DNA of 64,000 bases from an uncultured Clostridia bacterium. GTDB taxonomy: Bacteria > Bacillota > Clostridia > Oscillospirales > Ruminococcaceae. The position numbers and the translations under genes are program-made. Each line of letters opens with the position of its first letter. Position 1 is the first letter of the stretch. The stretch is taken from the NCBI GenBank assembly GCA_947631995.1, contig CANRNT010000003.1, positions 1-64,000 on the forward strand, written 5' to 3'. Under the pieces are notes generated by a model. The model ran no database searches. It was not told where the DNA came from and saw only the letters and a program-made list of their open reading frames with translations. Below are positions 27,912 to 37,835 of the stretch, in pieces.

Positions 27912-28505
27912 TTACTTCTCCTCTATCAGCTTCAGAGCGCGCATATTAAGCTCCAGAAACTGCGGCTTTATCAGCTTGCCCACCGCTTTCTCCATATCCT
28001 CTTCGCTTATCTGCGGTATTCCTCCGCTCCTTATCGCCGCTCCCAGAAGCGCCACGTTTACAGCCTTTGAAGTACCCAGCCTTGCGGCCGCTTCGTCCGT
28101 ATCGACAAGAACAAGCCTTTCGACCCTGCTTTTGAGATACTCTGTCATCTGCTCGGCAGAATACTGTATGCCGCCGATAGTTGACGATACGGGCACTATC
28201 GCTCTGCTGCTGACTATCGCAGCTCCGCCCTTTTTCAGATACGGCAGACATCTCACCGCTTCGGCAGGCTCAAAGGCTATCAGCACGTCCGCCTCGCCGA
28301 GCGGTATCTGCGGCGAATGTATATCCTTTCCTACTCTTACATGGCTCGCAACACAGCCTCCGCGCTGTGACATACCTATGGTCTCTGCGGTCTTTACCTC
28401 AAGACCCTTTTCCATGGCAGCCGCAGCTATAAGCTTAGAGGCGAGTACAGTTCCCTGTCCGCCTACTCCGCACAAAAGACAATTAGATATCATAGCAAAT
28501 GTCAT
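27912..28505 (-). CDS. iorB: Indolepyruvate:ferredoxin oxidoreductase beta subunit
   Basis: CLLCGVGGQGTVLASKLIAAAAMEKGLEVKTAETIGMSQRGGCVASHVR; adjacent to iorA. Confidence 0.92.
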   Translation of the reverse strand: MTFAMISNCLLCGVGGQGTVLASKLIAAAAMEKGLEVKTAETIGMSQRGGCVASHVRVGKDIHSPQIPLGEADVLIAFEPAEAVRCLPYLKKGGAAIVSSRAIVPVSSTIGGIQYSAEQMTEYLKSRVERLVLVDTDEAAARLGTSKAVNVALLGAAIRSGGIPQISEEDMEKAVGKLIKPQFLELNMRALKLIEEK

Positions 28506-30349
28506 TCCTTTTCATCAGCTTTAACAGCGCCTATCGCGCCGACAGGGCATATCTGACGGCAAAGTCCGCAGCCGAAGCACAGGCTCGTATCTACGGCAGC
28601 CTTTCCGCCGCTCTTTATTATAGCGGGACAGCCTATCTCGTTTATACATCTCAGACAGCCCACGCATTTCTCTGAATTTACTGCACAGCTTCCCTGCGGC
28701 TTTATCTTCGCGGCGCACGGGCTTCTGAATATCACAGCCCTTACGCCCTTTTCGTCGATGAGGCTCTTTACCGCTTCCGTTGCCTCGCCGAGCTTCAGTG
28801 GGTCGGCGGTCACTATCTTTGATACGCCTATCGCTTCAAGAACTTTTTCTATACTTATCGCAGTTGCAGGCTCTCCCGTAGCGCTTATACCCGTTGACGG
28901 GTTCGGCTGATGACCCGTCATAGCGGTGGTAGAGTTATCTAACACAGCCAATATTATATCATGCCCGTTGTATACAGCGTTTACAACGCCCGTCAGTCCC
29001 GAGGCAAAAAACGTACTGTCGCCTATGAACGAAAAGCAAAGCGTATCGGGGTTAGTGAGCGTCATGCCCTGAGCTATCGTGACGTCCGCTCCCATACACA
29101 GACAGGTGTCGCACATATCGAGCGGCTTTGCGTTGCCGAGAGTATAGCAGCCTATATCGCCGCAGAAAATGCTTTTCCTGCCCTTGACCGCTTTTTTGAC
29201 GGCATAGAATGAAGCCCTGTGCGGACAGCCCGCGCACAGCACGGGAGGTCTTATCGGAAGCTGCGGCACATCGCCTACATTTTTCTCTTCGGGGATATCT
29301 TCTCCCATAAGCCTTGCTACCAGCATTTTTGCGCCCTCTGCGGAATTTTCGCCCGCATTGGGAGTATCGCCGCTGAGCTTGCCTTTTATCCTGACGTTAA
29401 GACCGTATTTGCCGCAGACGTACACCAGAGCCTTTTCTATCATGGGGTCAAGCTCCTCGTAAACGGCGACCTCGTCAAGTCCGCTGAGGAACTCCAAAGC
29501 TTTTTTCTCGGGAAACGGGAAAGGAGTAGACACCTTGAAAAGACATACATCGTCTCTGCCGCCCAAGGCTTCCTTTACATACTCATAGCTTATGCCTCCC
29601 GCGGCTATTCCCTTTCCGCTTTTCCTGCTCCCCTCGACTGTGTTATATTTGCTTTCAGAGAATATATCCGAAAGCTCCCTGTTTCTTTTTTCAATTTTCA
29701 AATGGTTGAGATACGATGTTTTCGGGAATATGACCCAGCGCATAGTATCCTTTTCAAAGCCGCTCACGTCGTTCTTTACGGGCGCTTCGGCTGTCTGCAC
29801 GTCCGCGCAGGAATGGCACACTCTCGTAGTCGGTCTGAAAAGCACGGGAGTACCGTACTTCTCCGAAAGCTCAAACGCGTCCGCGACCATTGAATAAGCC
29901 TCCTGCGGTGAAGAGGGGTCGAACACGGGGAGCTTTGAGAACTCCGCAAACGTTCTTGTATCCTGCTCGGTCTGCGAAGATATAGGCCCGGGGTCGTCGG
30001 CGGAAACGACTATCATTCCGCCCTTTACTCCTACATACGCCAGACTCATAAGCGGGTCGGAGGCGACGTTCAGACCTACCTGCTTCATTGTCACCATAGT
30101 CCGCGCTCCCGAATACGAAGCTCCTGCCGCAAGCTCCAGAGCCGCCTTTTCGTTGACAGACCATTCAACATAAGCGTCGGTCTTTCCGCCTGCCGCCTGC
30201 TTGGCGCAGCACTCCGTTATCTCCGTCGAGGGCGTGCCGGGGTATCCGCAGACGATATTAACGCCCGCGTCGAGAGCTCCCATAGCTATTGCTTCATTGC
30301 CCATAAGAAATTTCTTTGACATATTATCATCATAATGCTTGTCCGACAA
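28502..30349 (-). CDS. iorA: Indolepyruvate:ferredoxin oxidoreductase alpha subunit
   Basis: MGNEAIAMGALDAGVNIVCGYPGTPSTEI, TPP domain, two C-terminal ferredoxin motifs (CVGCLRCINEIGCP, CFGCGLCRQICP). Confidence 0.95.
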   Translation of the reverse strand: MSDKHYDDNMSKKFLMGNEAIAMGALDAGVNIVCGYPGTPSTEITECCAKQAAGGKTDAYVEWSVNEKAALELAAGASYSGARTMVTMKQVGLNVASDPLMSLAYVGVKGGMIVVSADDPGPISSQTEQDTRTFAEFSKLPVFDPSSPQEAYSMVADAFELSEKYGTPVLFRPTTRVCHSCADVQTAEAPVKNDVSGFEKDTMRWVIFPKTSYLNHLKIEKRNRELSDIFSESKYNTVEGSRKSGKGIAAGGISYEYVKEALGGRDDVCLFKVSTPFPFPEKKALEFLSGLDEVAVYEELDPMIEKALVYVCGKYGLNVRIKGKLSGDTPNAGENSAEGAKMLVARLMGEDIPEEKNVGDVPQLPIRPPVLCAGCPHRASFYAVKKAVKGRKSIFCGDIGCYTLGNAKPLDMCDTCLCMGADVTIAQGMTLTNPDTLCFSFIGDSTFFASGLTGVVNAVYNGHDIILAVLDNSTTAMTGHQPNPSTGISATGEPATAISIEKVLEAIGVSKIVTADPLKLGEATEAVKSLIDEKGVRAVIFRSPCAAKIKPQGSCAVNSEKCVGCLRCINEIGCPAIIKSGGKAAVDTSLCFGCGLCRQICPVGAIGAVKADEKE

Positions 30350-30378
30350 GCATTTCTCCTTTCACCATATCTGAGATA

Positions 30379-31017
30379 TTATTCGTCCTTAGGCACAAGG
30401 AACACTATCTTGCCCGTTTTCTTTATATAGTATATTATATCCAGCTTATCGCCGACCGCGGGAATATCGGAGGTCGGGTAATAAACGGTCGTTCTCCTGC
30501 CGCCCTCGCTGTCGGTAAACTCTATATCCGCGCCGAGAACTCCGCTTGTATTCTTCACAGCCGTTATGGTCGCCTGCGCTTTTATTCCTTTTTTCTCCAG
30601 CTTTTTATACTTCCTCAGCTTGCGCAGCAGCCTCATCACCATAGACCAGCCCAAAAACTCAACGAACAGCAGCACGGCGTCGAACATAACTATCATCGAG
30701 CGGCTCGGTATCTGGTACAGCACATCGGTATGTTTTTTCGTCACGAACAGATTGAGCTTATCGCCCGCTTTGGCTTTCTCTTTAAGGACAGCTTTGGCAT
30801 ATATCTCTTCGCCGCTGTCGTTAAGATATATGACCTTTACGTCCTTTGACCCGTCTTCTTCTCCGTCCTTGGTTTCCAGCACCGTTGCAGCCACCATTTT
30901 CCCGTGGAAAATATAATCCGCCTGCTTGTACTGGAATATCACCACTCCTGCCGCAAGTATTATAAGCGCTGCCATAAGCGCCGCGGCAAGCTTTATCAGT
31001 GTCCTTCTGTTGAACAT
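30379..31017 (-). CDS. DUF3592-like membrane protein
   Basis: Two TM segments and repeated beta-rich ATVLETKDG / ATITAVKNTSG modules. Confidence 0.55.
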   Translation of the reverse strand: MFNRRTLIKLAAALMAALIILAAGVVIFQYKQADYIFHGKMVAATVLETKDGEEDGSKDVKVIYLNDSGEEIYAKAVLKEKAKAGDKLNLFVTKKHTDVLYQIPSRSMIVMFDAVLLFVEFLGWSMVMRLLRKLRKYKKLEKKGIKAQATITAVKNTSGVLGADIEFTDSEGGRRTTVYYPTSDIPAVGDKLDIIYYIKKTGKIVFLVPKDE

Positions 31018-31074
31018 TACAGCACCGTCCTCCGAAATAACGTACATACAGCAGCGGTATCCGCCCGCTGCCTG

Positions 31075-32016
31075 TTAATAAACTATCGCGCCGAACTCAT
31101 CGGCTATCTCTTTCAGCTCGTTTTCCTCGATACCGCATTTTGCGTCTACCAGCGCTCTGCCGTTGTAGTATTGCAGAGCCATTCTCAGCGCCTCGGCGTT
31201 GGTGGTAGAGAACATTATCGGTCTGGAAAGATAATGCATATTCTGGCTGAACCGAAAACCGTCGTCAAACGTTTCTATAAGTATGCTGATGACATCGAAC
31301 GACTCGTCCTCAAAATCGACCAGCTCCGAAGCCATATCGCACTCTATATCTATCTGCGGAGAGAAGCTTATTCTCTCGGGGTTAAGGAAGAAAGCCTGTT
31401 CCTCGTTTGCGGCAATAAAAGAAATATCCTCTTTTCTGCTCCTCATGCTTTCAAAGTCCGCTCTGTCGGTCTCTACCTTAACTACCTGCTGCTCTGCGGG
31501 AGATATGCCGCGGCAGTCGAACATCTCAACTCCGCAGGCGATGAACTGTCTTATCTCATTTGCTATTACCTTTCCCGCCTCGGGGCGCACGAAAAGCGGT
31601 ATCCTCGAATAGGGATACAATTGCTTCAAAAGCTCTTTAAGGCACTCCCCGTCCTCAGACCTCAGACCGAACGCCGATACCCCGATATCCTGAAGAGATA
31701 TCAGATAGGCAAGCTCTCTGCCGCCCATTGTATCTATATCCTCGTCCTTTACGTCCAGCATGACCATTATAGGCTTTTCCAGTCTGCGGCAGGCAAGCAC
31801 CGCCGCCCTTATCTCCGCCATGGTATCCATTCCCTCCAGCAAAAAGGCTTCCGCGCCCTCCTCGTCCAAAGCATAAGCCTTGTCATAAAAGACGTCTATC
31901 ATCTTAAAAAAGCTCAATTCCCCAAACGGCTCGCAAGGCTCTCCGAGAGTAGTAAGCTCTCCTATAGTCTGCTCGCCCGTAAGCGATCGCGGTCGTCCGG
32001 ATCGACTGTCGTCCAT
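31075..32016 (-). CDS. MetH-like remnant protein: homocysteine S-methyltransferase-like segment plus truncated pterin-binding-like start
   Basis: GAEAFLLEGMDTMAEIRAAVLACRRLEKPIMVML resembles MetH N-domain; ends RPIMFSTTNAEALRMALQYYNGRALVDAKCGIEENELKEIADEFGAIVY then stop. Confidence 0.6.
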   Translation of the reverse strand: MDDSRSGRPRSLTGEQTIGELTTLGEPCEPFGELSFFKMIDVFYDKAYALDEEGAEAFLLEGMDTMAEIRAAVLACRRLEKPIMVMLDVKDEDIDTMGGRELAYLISLQDIGVSAFGLRSEDGECLKELLKQLYPYSRIPLFVRPEAGKVIANEIRQFIACGVEMFDCRGISPAEQQVVKVETDRADFESMRSRKEDISFIAANEEQAFFLNPERISFSPQIDIECDMASELVDFEDESFDVISILIETFDDGFRFSQNMHYLSRPIMFSTTNAEALRMALQYYNGRALVDAKCGIEENELKEIADEFGAIVY

Positions 32017-32055
32017 TATTTTCCCATATCCTTTCCCGATAATATACTTGCGCCG

Positions 32056-32490
32056 CTATTCCCTTGCGGCGTTTACCGTTACTTTATAATTCCCTGTGAA
32101 GCCGCCTCCGAAGTCTATTGAATACTTAAACTCCAGAAACGCGCCTTTTTCATCTGTATACGCTTTTATTCCCTGCGCCGAAACGGATATCTCCATGATA
32201 CCGAACGGCGTACCGTAATGGCAGATGTGGGTCACGCCGTTTTCGAGTATGAGCTTACCCGAAACGTCACCCTCTCTTTCCATTATGACATACCTGTTAT
32301 CCGTGACCGTGAGCCTTGTGCGTGAATTTTCATAACCGGTATCGGCGTTCTCGTCATACGATATCTCAAATCCGCCGTTCAGTTTTTTAAGTGTACCCTC
32401 GCTTACAAGCTCAACGTTCGAGCTCTCTCCGCCGCACTCCTGCTCGCTCAGCAGCCTCACGATCACCTTTTCAGCGATCTTACCTGACAT
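32056..32490 (-). CDS. DUF1934-like beta-barrel protein
   Basis: SKLILENGVTHICHYGTPFGIMEISVSAQGI-type motif (observed GKLILENGVTHICHYGTPFGIMEISVSAQGI); adjacent to murI. Confidence 0.75.
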   Translation of the reverse strand: MSGKIAEKVIVRLLSEQECGGESSNVELVSEGTLKKLNGGFEISYDENADTGYENSRTRLTVTDNRYVIMEREGDVSGKLILENGVTHICHYGTPFGIMEISVSAQGIKAYTDEKGAFLEFKYSIDFGGGFTGNYKVTVNAARE

Positions 32491-32519
32491 CTTTATACCA
32501 TGCTCCTAAATATCAATGC

Positions 32520-33326
32520 TCACAGCGAGCATTTTTTTATCTCGGCATTTATCCCGCTTCCCAGAAATGCCGCAACGTTCTCGGCGAACAGCTCCTCGCT
32601 GTCGGTACAGTATAGCCTGCACGCTCCGCCGCTGCCGCAAAGCATATCCTTTTCGCCCAGCATACGCGCCGCATATCTTGCAGCCTCCGCGCCCGGCGAT
32701 ATGAGCGTTACTCCGTCACCCAGCACCTTGGCGAACACGCCCTTCAGCAGAGGATAATGCGTACAGCCCATTATGAGCGTATCTATATTTTCGCGCGCCA
32801 TTTCTTCCAGATACTCCTGCGCTATCAGCGTTGTTACCTTGTTGTCGTCGTCCGTATAACCGTTCTCAACGAGCGGCACGAACATCGGGCAGGCTCTCGA
32901 GAAAACCTGTATATCGGTATGTATTGCTTTTAGCGCGCTCGTATAGCAGCCGCTACGTATCGTTGCGGGCGTACCGATAACGCCTATGCGTCCGTTCTTT
33001 GTAGCCTCGCAAGCCGCCTTTACGGCAGGGGATATCACTCCGCTGTAAAGCTCTACGCCGCTCCCCTCGAATATAGGCACCGTTTCCATTACAGAAGATA
33101 CCGTACCGCAGGCAACGAGTATCATCTTAACGTCATATCTTTTCAGAAAGGCTATATCCTGTCTTGCATACTCTGCTATGGTCTCGCGGCTCTTTGTTCC
33201 GTATGGCACTCTTGCCGTATCTCCCAGATAAACTATATCCTCGTTGGGCAAAAGCTCTTTCAGCTCCTTCAGGCAGGTAAGGCCGCCTATGCCCGAATCG
33301 AAAACTCCAATAGGCTGACTGTTCAT
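32520..33326 (-). CDS. murI: Glutamate racemase
   Basis: PIGVFDSGIGGLTCLKELKELLPNEDIVYLGDTARVPYGTKS, LVACGTVSS, MGCTHYPLL. Confidence 0.97.
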   Translation of the reverse strand: MNSQPIGVFDSGIGGLTCLKELKELLPNEDIVYLGDTARVPYGTKSRETIAEYARQDIAFLKRYDVKMILVACGTVSSVMETVPIFEGSGVELYSGVISPAVKAACEATKNGRIGVIGTPATIRSGCYTSALKAIHTDIQVFSRACPMFVPLVENGYTDDDNKVTTLIAQEYLEEMARENIDTLIMGCTHYPLLKGVFAKVLGDGVTLISPGAEAARYAARMLGEKDMLCGSGGACRLYCTDSEELFAENVAAFLGSGINAEIKKCSL

Positions 33327-34393
33327 AGCTCGGTCCTTTCAAACGCAAGACCGATAAGTCTGTCCATTTCCTCCTGCGCTCCTACTCCCGTATTTTCCAT
33401 AAGCTTAGGATACATACTTATCGGCGTATGACCGGGGAGAGTATTTATCTCGTTGAGCACTATCTCACCGTTGTCCGTATAGAAAAAATCCACCCTTGCA
33501 AGGCCCTCACAGCCTATGAGCCTGTAAGCTCTGTCAGCGACATCTCTTATCTTTTCTATCACATCTTTGCCGAAAGTCGCCGGTATCCTCGTCTGCTCCT
33601 GCGCCACCGTATACTTAGCTTCATAGTCGTAAAAATCGTTTGCAGGCATTATCTCGCCAACGGTAGATACCGTCAGCTTATCGTTGCCCATAACGGCGCA
33701 CTCACATTCCGTACCGTTTATACCCTGCTCCACTATTACCTTCGTATCGTGCGAGAAAGCGGTTTTTATCCCGTCTCTGAGCTGTTTTATGTCATAAGCC
33801 TTTGAAATGCCTACGGACGAACCGCACCGCGAGGGTTTTACGAACATAGGAAATTCCAGTTCCTTTGCTATCTCCTCACAGCGTATGTCCAGCTTGTCAA
33901 GGTCGCACAGGCGAACGGGCTTCCATTTAGCCATTTTAATGCCGCCGCTCTCCAGTATGCGATGAGTGAACTCCTTATCCATACAGCAAGCCGAAGATAT
34001 CATATCGCAGCCGACATACGGTATCTGCGACATCTGGAACAGACCTTGTATCGAGCCGTCCTCACCGTTCTTTCCGTGAAGAGCGGGGAAAATGCAGTCC
34101 ACCTTCAGTCTGCTTACCTCGCCGTCAGGCATGGTCTCTATAAAGCCTCTGTCCAGCGGGTCGGGGCTGAGCACGCACGGAACGTTGTCGCAATGGTTTA
34201 CCCACTCGCCGTTTTTTATCATATCCGCGTCGCCGATAAAATGCAGCCACCTGCCCTTTTTGGTTATGCCTATCATGATGACCTCGTACTTATCGCGCGG
34301 TATATTCTCTATGATATACGAAGCCGATATCAGCGATATATCATGCTCATTCGACCTTCCGCCGAATATCACCGCAACTCTTTTCTTTGCCAT
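33323..34393 (-). CDS. ddl: D-alanine--D-alanine ligase
   Basis: KRVAVIFGGRSNEHDISLISA, PALHGKNGEDGSIQGLFQ, ATP-grasp core, NEINTLPGHTPISMYPKL. Confidence 0.97.
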   Translation of the reverse strand: MAKKRVAVIFGGRSNEHDISLISASYIIENIPRDKYEVIMIGITKKGRWLHFIGDADMIKNGEWVNHCDNVPCVLSPDPLDRGFIETMPDGEVSRLKVDCIFPALHGKNGEDGSIQGLFQMSQIPYVGCDMISSACCMDKEFTHRILESGGIKMAKWKPVRLCDLDKLDIRCEEIAKELEFPMFVKPSRCGSSVGISKAYDIKQLRDGIKTAFSHDTKVIVEQGINGTECECAVMGNDKLTVSTVGEIMPANDFYDYEAKYTVAQEQTRIPATFGKDVIEKIRDVADRAYRLIGCEGLARVDFFYTDNGEIVLNEINTLPGHTPISMYPKLMENTGVGAQEEMDRLIGLAFERTEL

Positions 34394-34546
34394 TACAATG
34401 CCTCCGATACTTTGTTTAACATATGTATATTGTTTTTTCTCTTGTCCATATGCTTACATAATCAGATTTAGTATAACACATTACAAAGGAAAAGTCAACC
34501 AATGCGCAAAAGAAAAACCGCCCGACCGACCCTGCGCCGCAATATA

Positions 34547-34579
34547 ACAAAGACCGAAGAATACATCTTCGGTCTTTGC
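34547..34579 (-). terminator. Terminator of the 34612-36258 gene
   Basis: AAAGACCGAAGAATACATCTTCGGTCTTT inverted repeat just downstream of the minus-strand stop. Confidence 0.7.
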
Positions 34580-34611
34580 GTTATACGCGTTATATAAGTC
34601 ACATACGATCA

Positions 34612-36258
34612 TCAGAAATTGAAGTCATTGTCATCGGGGATAGCTGCGGTCGCTCCGTAGTCATCATAATCGAAGTCACCGAAATCGTTGAAATCGTCAT
34701 AGTCAAAATCATCGTCGTAGCCGTAGTCATCATCGTAACCGTAATCATCATAACTGCTGCCGCCTTCGATCAACGCCGAGTACAGCTCATCGCCAAGGGC
34801 GTCCTTGACGTTCTTTTGCAGCTTTTCGGGGTCTATCGTTGCCGCGTACTGTTCCATCTGCTCATCATCGGTAACGTCAAACACCTGTCCGCTCGGTATC
34901 TCAACGTCGCTCGCCTTTGTCTCGGAGCATACTACTGACATTCCGAACAGCTTTTCACCGTTCATCGAAACGCTTCCGCTTACATCGAGCTTTGAAGACG
35001 TTGACTTTGACTCGGCGGTCATGCTCATAGTCTGTCCGTCGCTGTTTATCGAGATATCAAGGCTGCCCGTAAATGCGCCCGAGTCCTCGTCAACGATCAT
35101 AAAATCGTCTATCTTGAAGCTCATGCTTGCCTCGCCGTTTATATCCATCTTCGCCGAAACATCGGTAGCTCCGTTGTCTATCTTCGCGCTGGCAGTCATA
35201 TTAACGCTCTCGTCCGTGTCCGCGGCGGAAACTGCAAGGCTCGCGCACGCAGCCTCTTCCTCAACATACCACAGCATAGAGATGGAGTCACCTTCATAAT
35301 CATACTCCAAGCCTGCAAATTCATCATCCTGATAGTATACGGTAAACGGCACGGTCTCGTCCAGATCATCAGTATCTTCAAGATCCTCTACCATTTCGTC
35401 AATGGCGTCTATGATATCCTGCTTGCTGACCTGCTGCTCATCATAGTACTGTGTGAACATATCGAGCAGCTCGTCGTCAGCCTTCAGCTTGTCGGTTACC
35501 GCAGTTATGATCTTCAGAACATCATTGCCGCTTACTATGTATTCCTTGCTGTCCAGCGTATAGCTTACGCCGTCGACCTCGCCTGTAGCCTTGCCGCTGT
35601 CGGTGCCCTGCGGAGCGTTGTTCTCTATCTCAGCAAAATACTCGTCTATCTTGCCCTCGAGCATTTCAACGTCCTCGTCGGACATTTCCTCGCCGTTCAT
35701 CGTAAGATACGGATCAACAGAAAACATCTCGGTCAAAGGGTAATAACCGATCTCTGTACCGATATCGTCCTCCATTTCGCCGACAGCCTCGTTTATCTCA
35801 TCTCCTGAAATATAGAGATAAGCCGGAGAGAGCTGTTTGCTTTTGAAGTACACATTTCCAGTCGCTTCTTCTCTGATGATATCGGCATCTATGACCTCGT
35901 CCTTGCCGTATTTTAAGCCGAGGATAGTTTCTACATCTCCGCCCTTTGCCTTTACGTCGGAGGTCAGAGTAAGATCCTCTATCTTGTCAACGCCCAACTC
36001 GTCTGCAAAGTCCTTTCCGAAGCTCAAGGTAAGCTCGCCTGAGTACGCCTTATCAGCCTGACCCGTAAACATATCCCTGAGGGTATCGGCGGTATTGCCC
36101 ACAGACTTTACTGCTATTTCAGCGCTCTCTGTGATGTTCTTAGCCTTTACCGGCTTATCGTCCATATCGCCCTCAACGCTTCCGCAGCCCGTCATCATAA
36201 CGGAAGCGGCTATCATTACAGAAGTTGTGAGAGCCAACACTTTCTTTGTAAATCTCAT
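34612..36258 (-). CDS. Secreted lipoprotein with Asp/Tyr-rich C-terminal repeat tail
   Basis: Lipobox MMTGCGS; C-terminus YDDYGYDDDYGYDDDFDYDDFNDFGDFDYDDYG. Confidence 0.75.
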   Translation of the reverse strand: MRFTKKVLALTTSVMIAASVMMTGCGSVEGDMDDKPVKAKNITESAEIAVKSVGNTADTLRDMFTGQADKAYSGELTLSFGKDFADELGVDKIEDLTLTSDVKAKGGDVETILGLKYGKDEVIDADIIREEATGNVYFKSKQLSPAYLYISGDEINEAVGEMEDDIGTEIGYYPLTEMFSVDPYLTMNGEEMSDEDVEMLEGKIDEYFAEIENNAPQGTDSGKATGEVDGVSYTLDSKEYIVSGNDVLKIITAVTDKLKADDELLDMFTQYYDEQQVSKQDIIDAIDEMVEDLEDTDDLDETVPFTVYYQDDEFAGLEYDYEGDSISMLWYVEEEAACASLAVSAADTDESVNMTASAKIDNGATDVSAKMDINGEASMSFKIDDFMIVDEDSGAFTGSLDISINSDGQTMSMTAESKSTSSKLDVSGSVSMNGEKLFGMSVVCSETKASDVEIPSGQVFDVTDDEQMEQYAATIDPEKLQKNVKDALGDELYSALIEGGSSYDDYGYDDDYGYDDDFDYDDFNDFGDFDYDDYGATAAIPDDNDFNF

Positions 36259-36449
36259 AAGAATGACCTCCTTAAAGGTATGATACTGCGGGCGCGGAAC
36301 GTCTCCGCGCACCTACAGTATTTATTAAGGTCATTATAACACCGCCCGCAAAGAATGTCAAGCATTTTTACATACACCTTGCGGACGATTTATACAATTT
36401 CAATATTTTTAACAAAATATCGGGCGTGCTATTAGATAAATCGCTCGTT

Positions 36450-37307
36450 TTACAGCGCCGCGAAAGTATATCCCTGCTCCGTAAGCCTGTCTATCACATC
36501 GCCCAGTATCTCGGCATTCGTCTGCGATACCGAGTGCAGCAGGTATACAGCGCCGCCGTGTGCCGCCGAAACTATCTTCTCCATAGCCTGTGCAAGGTCG
36601 GGCTGCTTGTTGACGTCCCAGTCAGCATATGCGAAGCTCCAAAGCACCGTTTCATAGCCGCACTCTTTGGTATACTCCAGCGAAGCCTCCGAAAACTCCC
36701 CCATAGGCGGACGAAACAGCTTCATCTCATAGCCGTAGTGTTCTTTCACATACTCGTGCAGAGAGTTTATCTCGTCGAAGCATTCTGCCTGTGACAGGTC
36801 GGGCATTGAGTAATGCGACATCGAGTGATTGCCTACCGTATGTCCCTCGTCTATCATGCGCTTTACAAGCTCCTCGTTGCGCTTCGCGTAATCGCCTACC
36901 ACAAAGAACGTCGCTTTTACGCCCTTTTCTTTCAGCGTATCCAGTATGGCTGCGGTGTAGCCGTTCTCGTACCCTTGGTCGAACGTCAGGTATATCACCT
37001 TTTCGTCTGTTTCCTTCAGCGCATACGCTCCGTACTGCGAGTACACCGCGTTAAAGTCCGTCGCCCCGACGGGTCTGTTCTCGCCGTCAACTATTACACC
37101 CTGACCATAGCCGTGCTTCTCTGTGCTCAACCCCACATTGTTGACATTCTCTAAAAAGTCCATAGCTCCGCTGACATAGCTTTCAGCCGCCTGAATATAT
37201 TTCTCACAGCTTTCGTTCCATATCCCTGCACTCTTCGCCGCTCCTGCCGTCATACCTGCAAGCGCCGCCGCTCCAACTATCGCCAAAGCGCTCCTTATTA
37301 TCTTCAT
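36450..37307 (-). CDS. Polysaccharide deacetylase (NodB-like)
   Basis: VIYLTFDQGYENGYTAAILDTLKEKGVKATFFVVGDYAKRNEELVKRMIDEGHTVGNHSMSH, FRPPMGEFSE. Confidence 0.93.
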   Translation of the reverse strand: MKIIRSALAIVGAAALAGMTAGAAKSAGIWNESCEKYIQAAESYVSGAMDFLENVNNVGLSTEKHGYGQGVIVDGENRPVGATDFNAVYSQYGAYALKETDEKVIYLTFDQGYENGYTAAILDTLKEKGVKATFFVVGDYAKRNEELVKRMIDEGHTVGNHSMSHYSMPDLSQAECFDEINSLHEYVKEHYGYEMKLFRPPMGEFSEASLEYTKECGYETVLWSFAYADWDVNKQPDLAQAMEKIVSAAHGGAVYLLHSVSQTNAEILGDVIDRLTEQGYTFAAL

Positions 37308-37430
37308 TTTCAAAACTCCTTTCAAACGCCGTTTTAAATAGTATTTACCGCAGTCGCGAAAATATTAACGTCACGCAAAAAAAGGCCGCATACCCCAATG
37401 GTACACGGTCTGTATACTTTCCGTTTATTC

Positions 37431-37676
37431 TCAATTGTTCAGATAAGACTTTACAAGCGCCTGCAAAAGGTCGTCGCGGTCAATATGGCGGACAAGGCTC
37501 CTTGCATTGTTGTAAGTGGTTATGTATGTCGGGTCCTCCGACAGTATATAACCAACTATCTGATTTATCGGGTTGTAGCCCTTTTCCTTGAGTGCGTCAT
37601 AGATAATAGTCAGCTTTTTCTTCAGCTCGGCTTCCTTATCGTCGCTCACGGAAAATGTCATAGTCTGTTCATGCAC
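37431..37676 (-). CDS. ireB: IreB family regulatory phosphoprotein
   Basis: ALKEKGYNPINQIVGYILSEDPTYITTYNNARSLVRHIDRDDLLQALVKSYL. Confidence 0.93.
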   Translation of the reverse strand: MHEQTMTFSVSDDKEAELKKKLTIIYDALKEKGYNPINQIVGYILSEDPTYITTYNNARSLVRHIDRDDLLQALVKSYLNN

Positions 37677-37835
37677 GGTGTTCGCCCTCCTTTGTCAAAG
37701 CGTTTCAAGATAAATTCCTATTTATATTATAGACTATTTTTAATTAAATAACAAGACCTTTTGAAAAATTTTTGCAAGTTGTATATTTTGAATCTGATAA
37801 TTTTTGCTATATGCACAAATTTCAGGCAGACAAAA

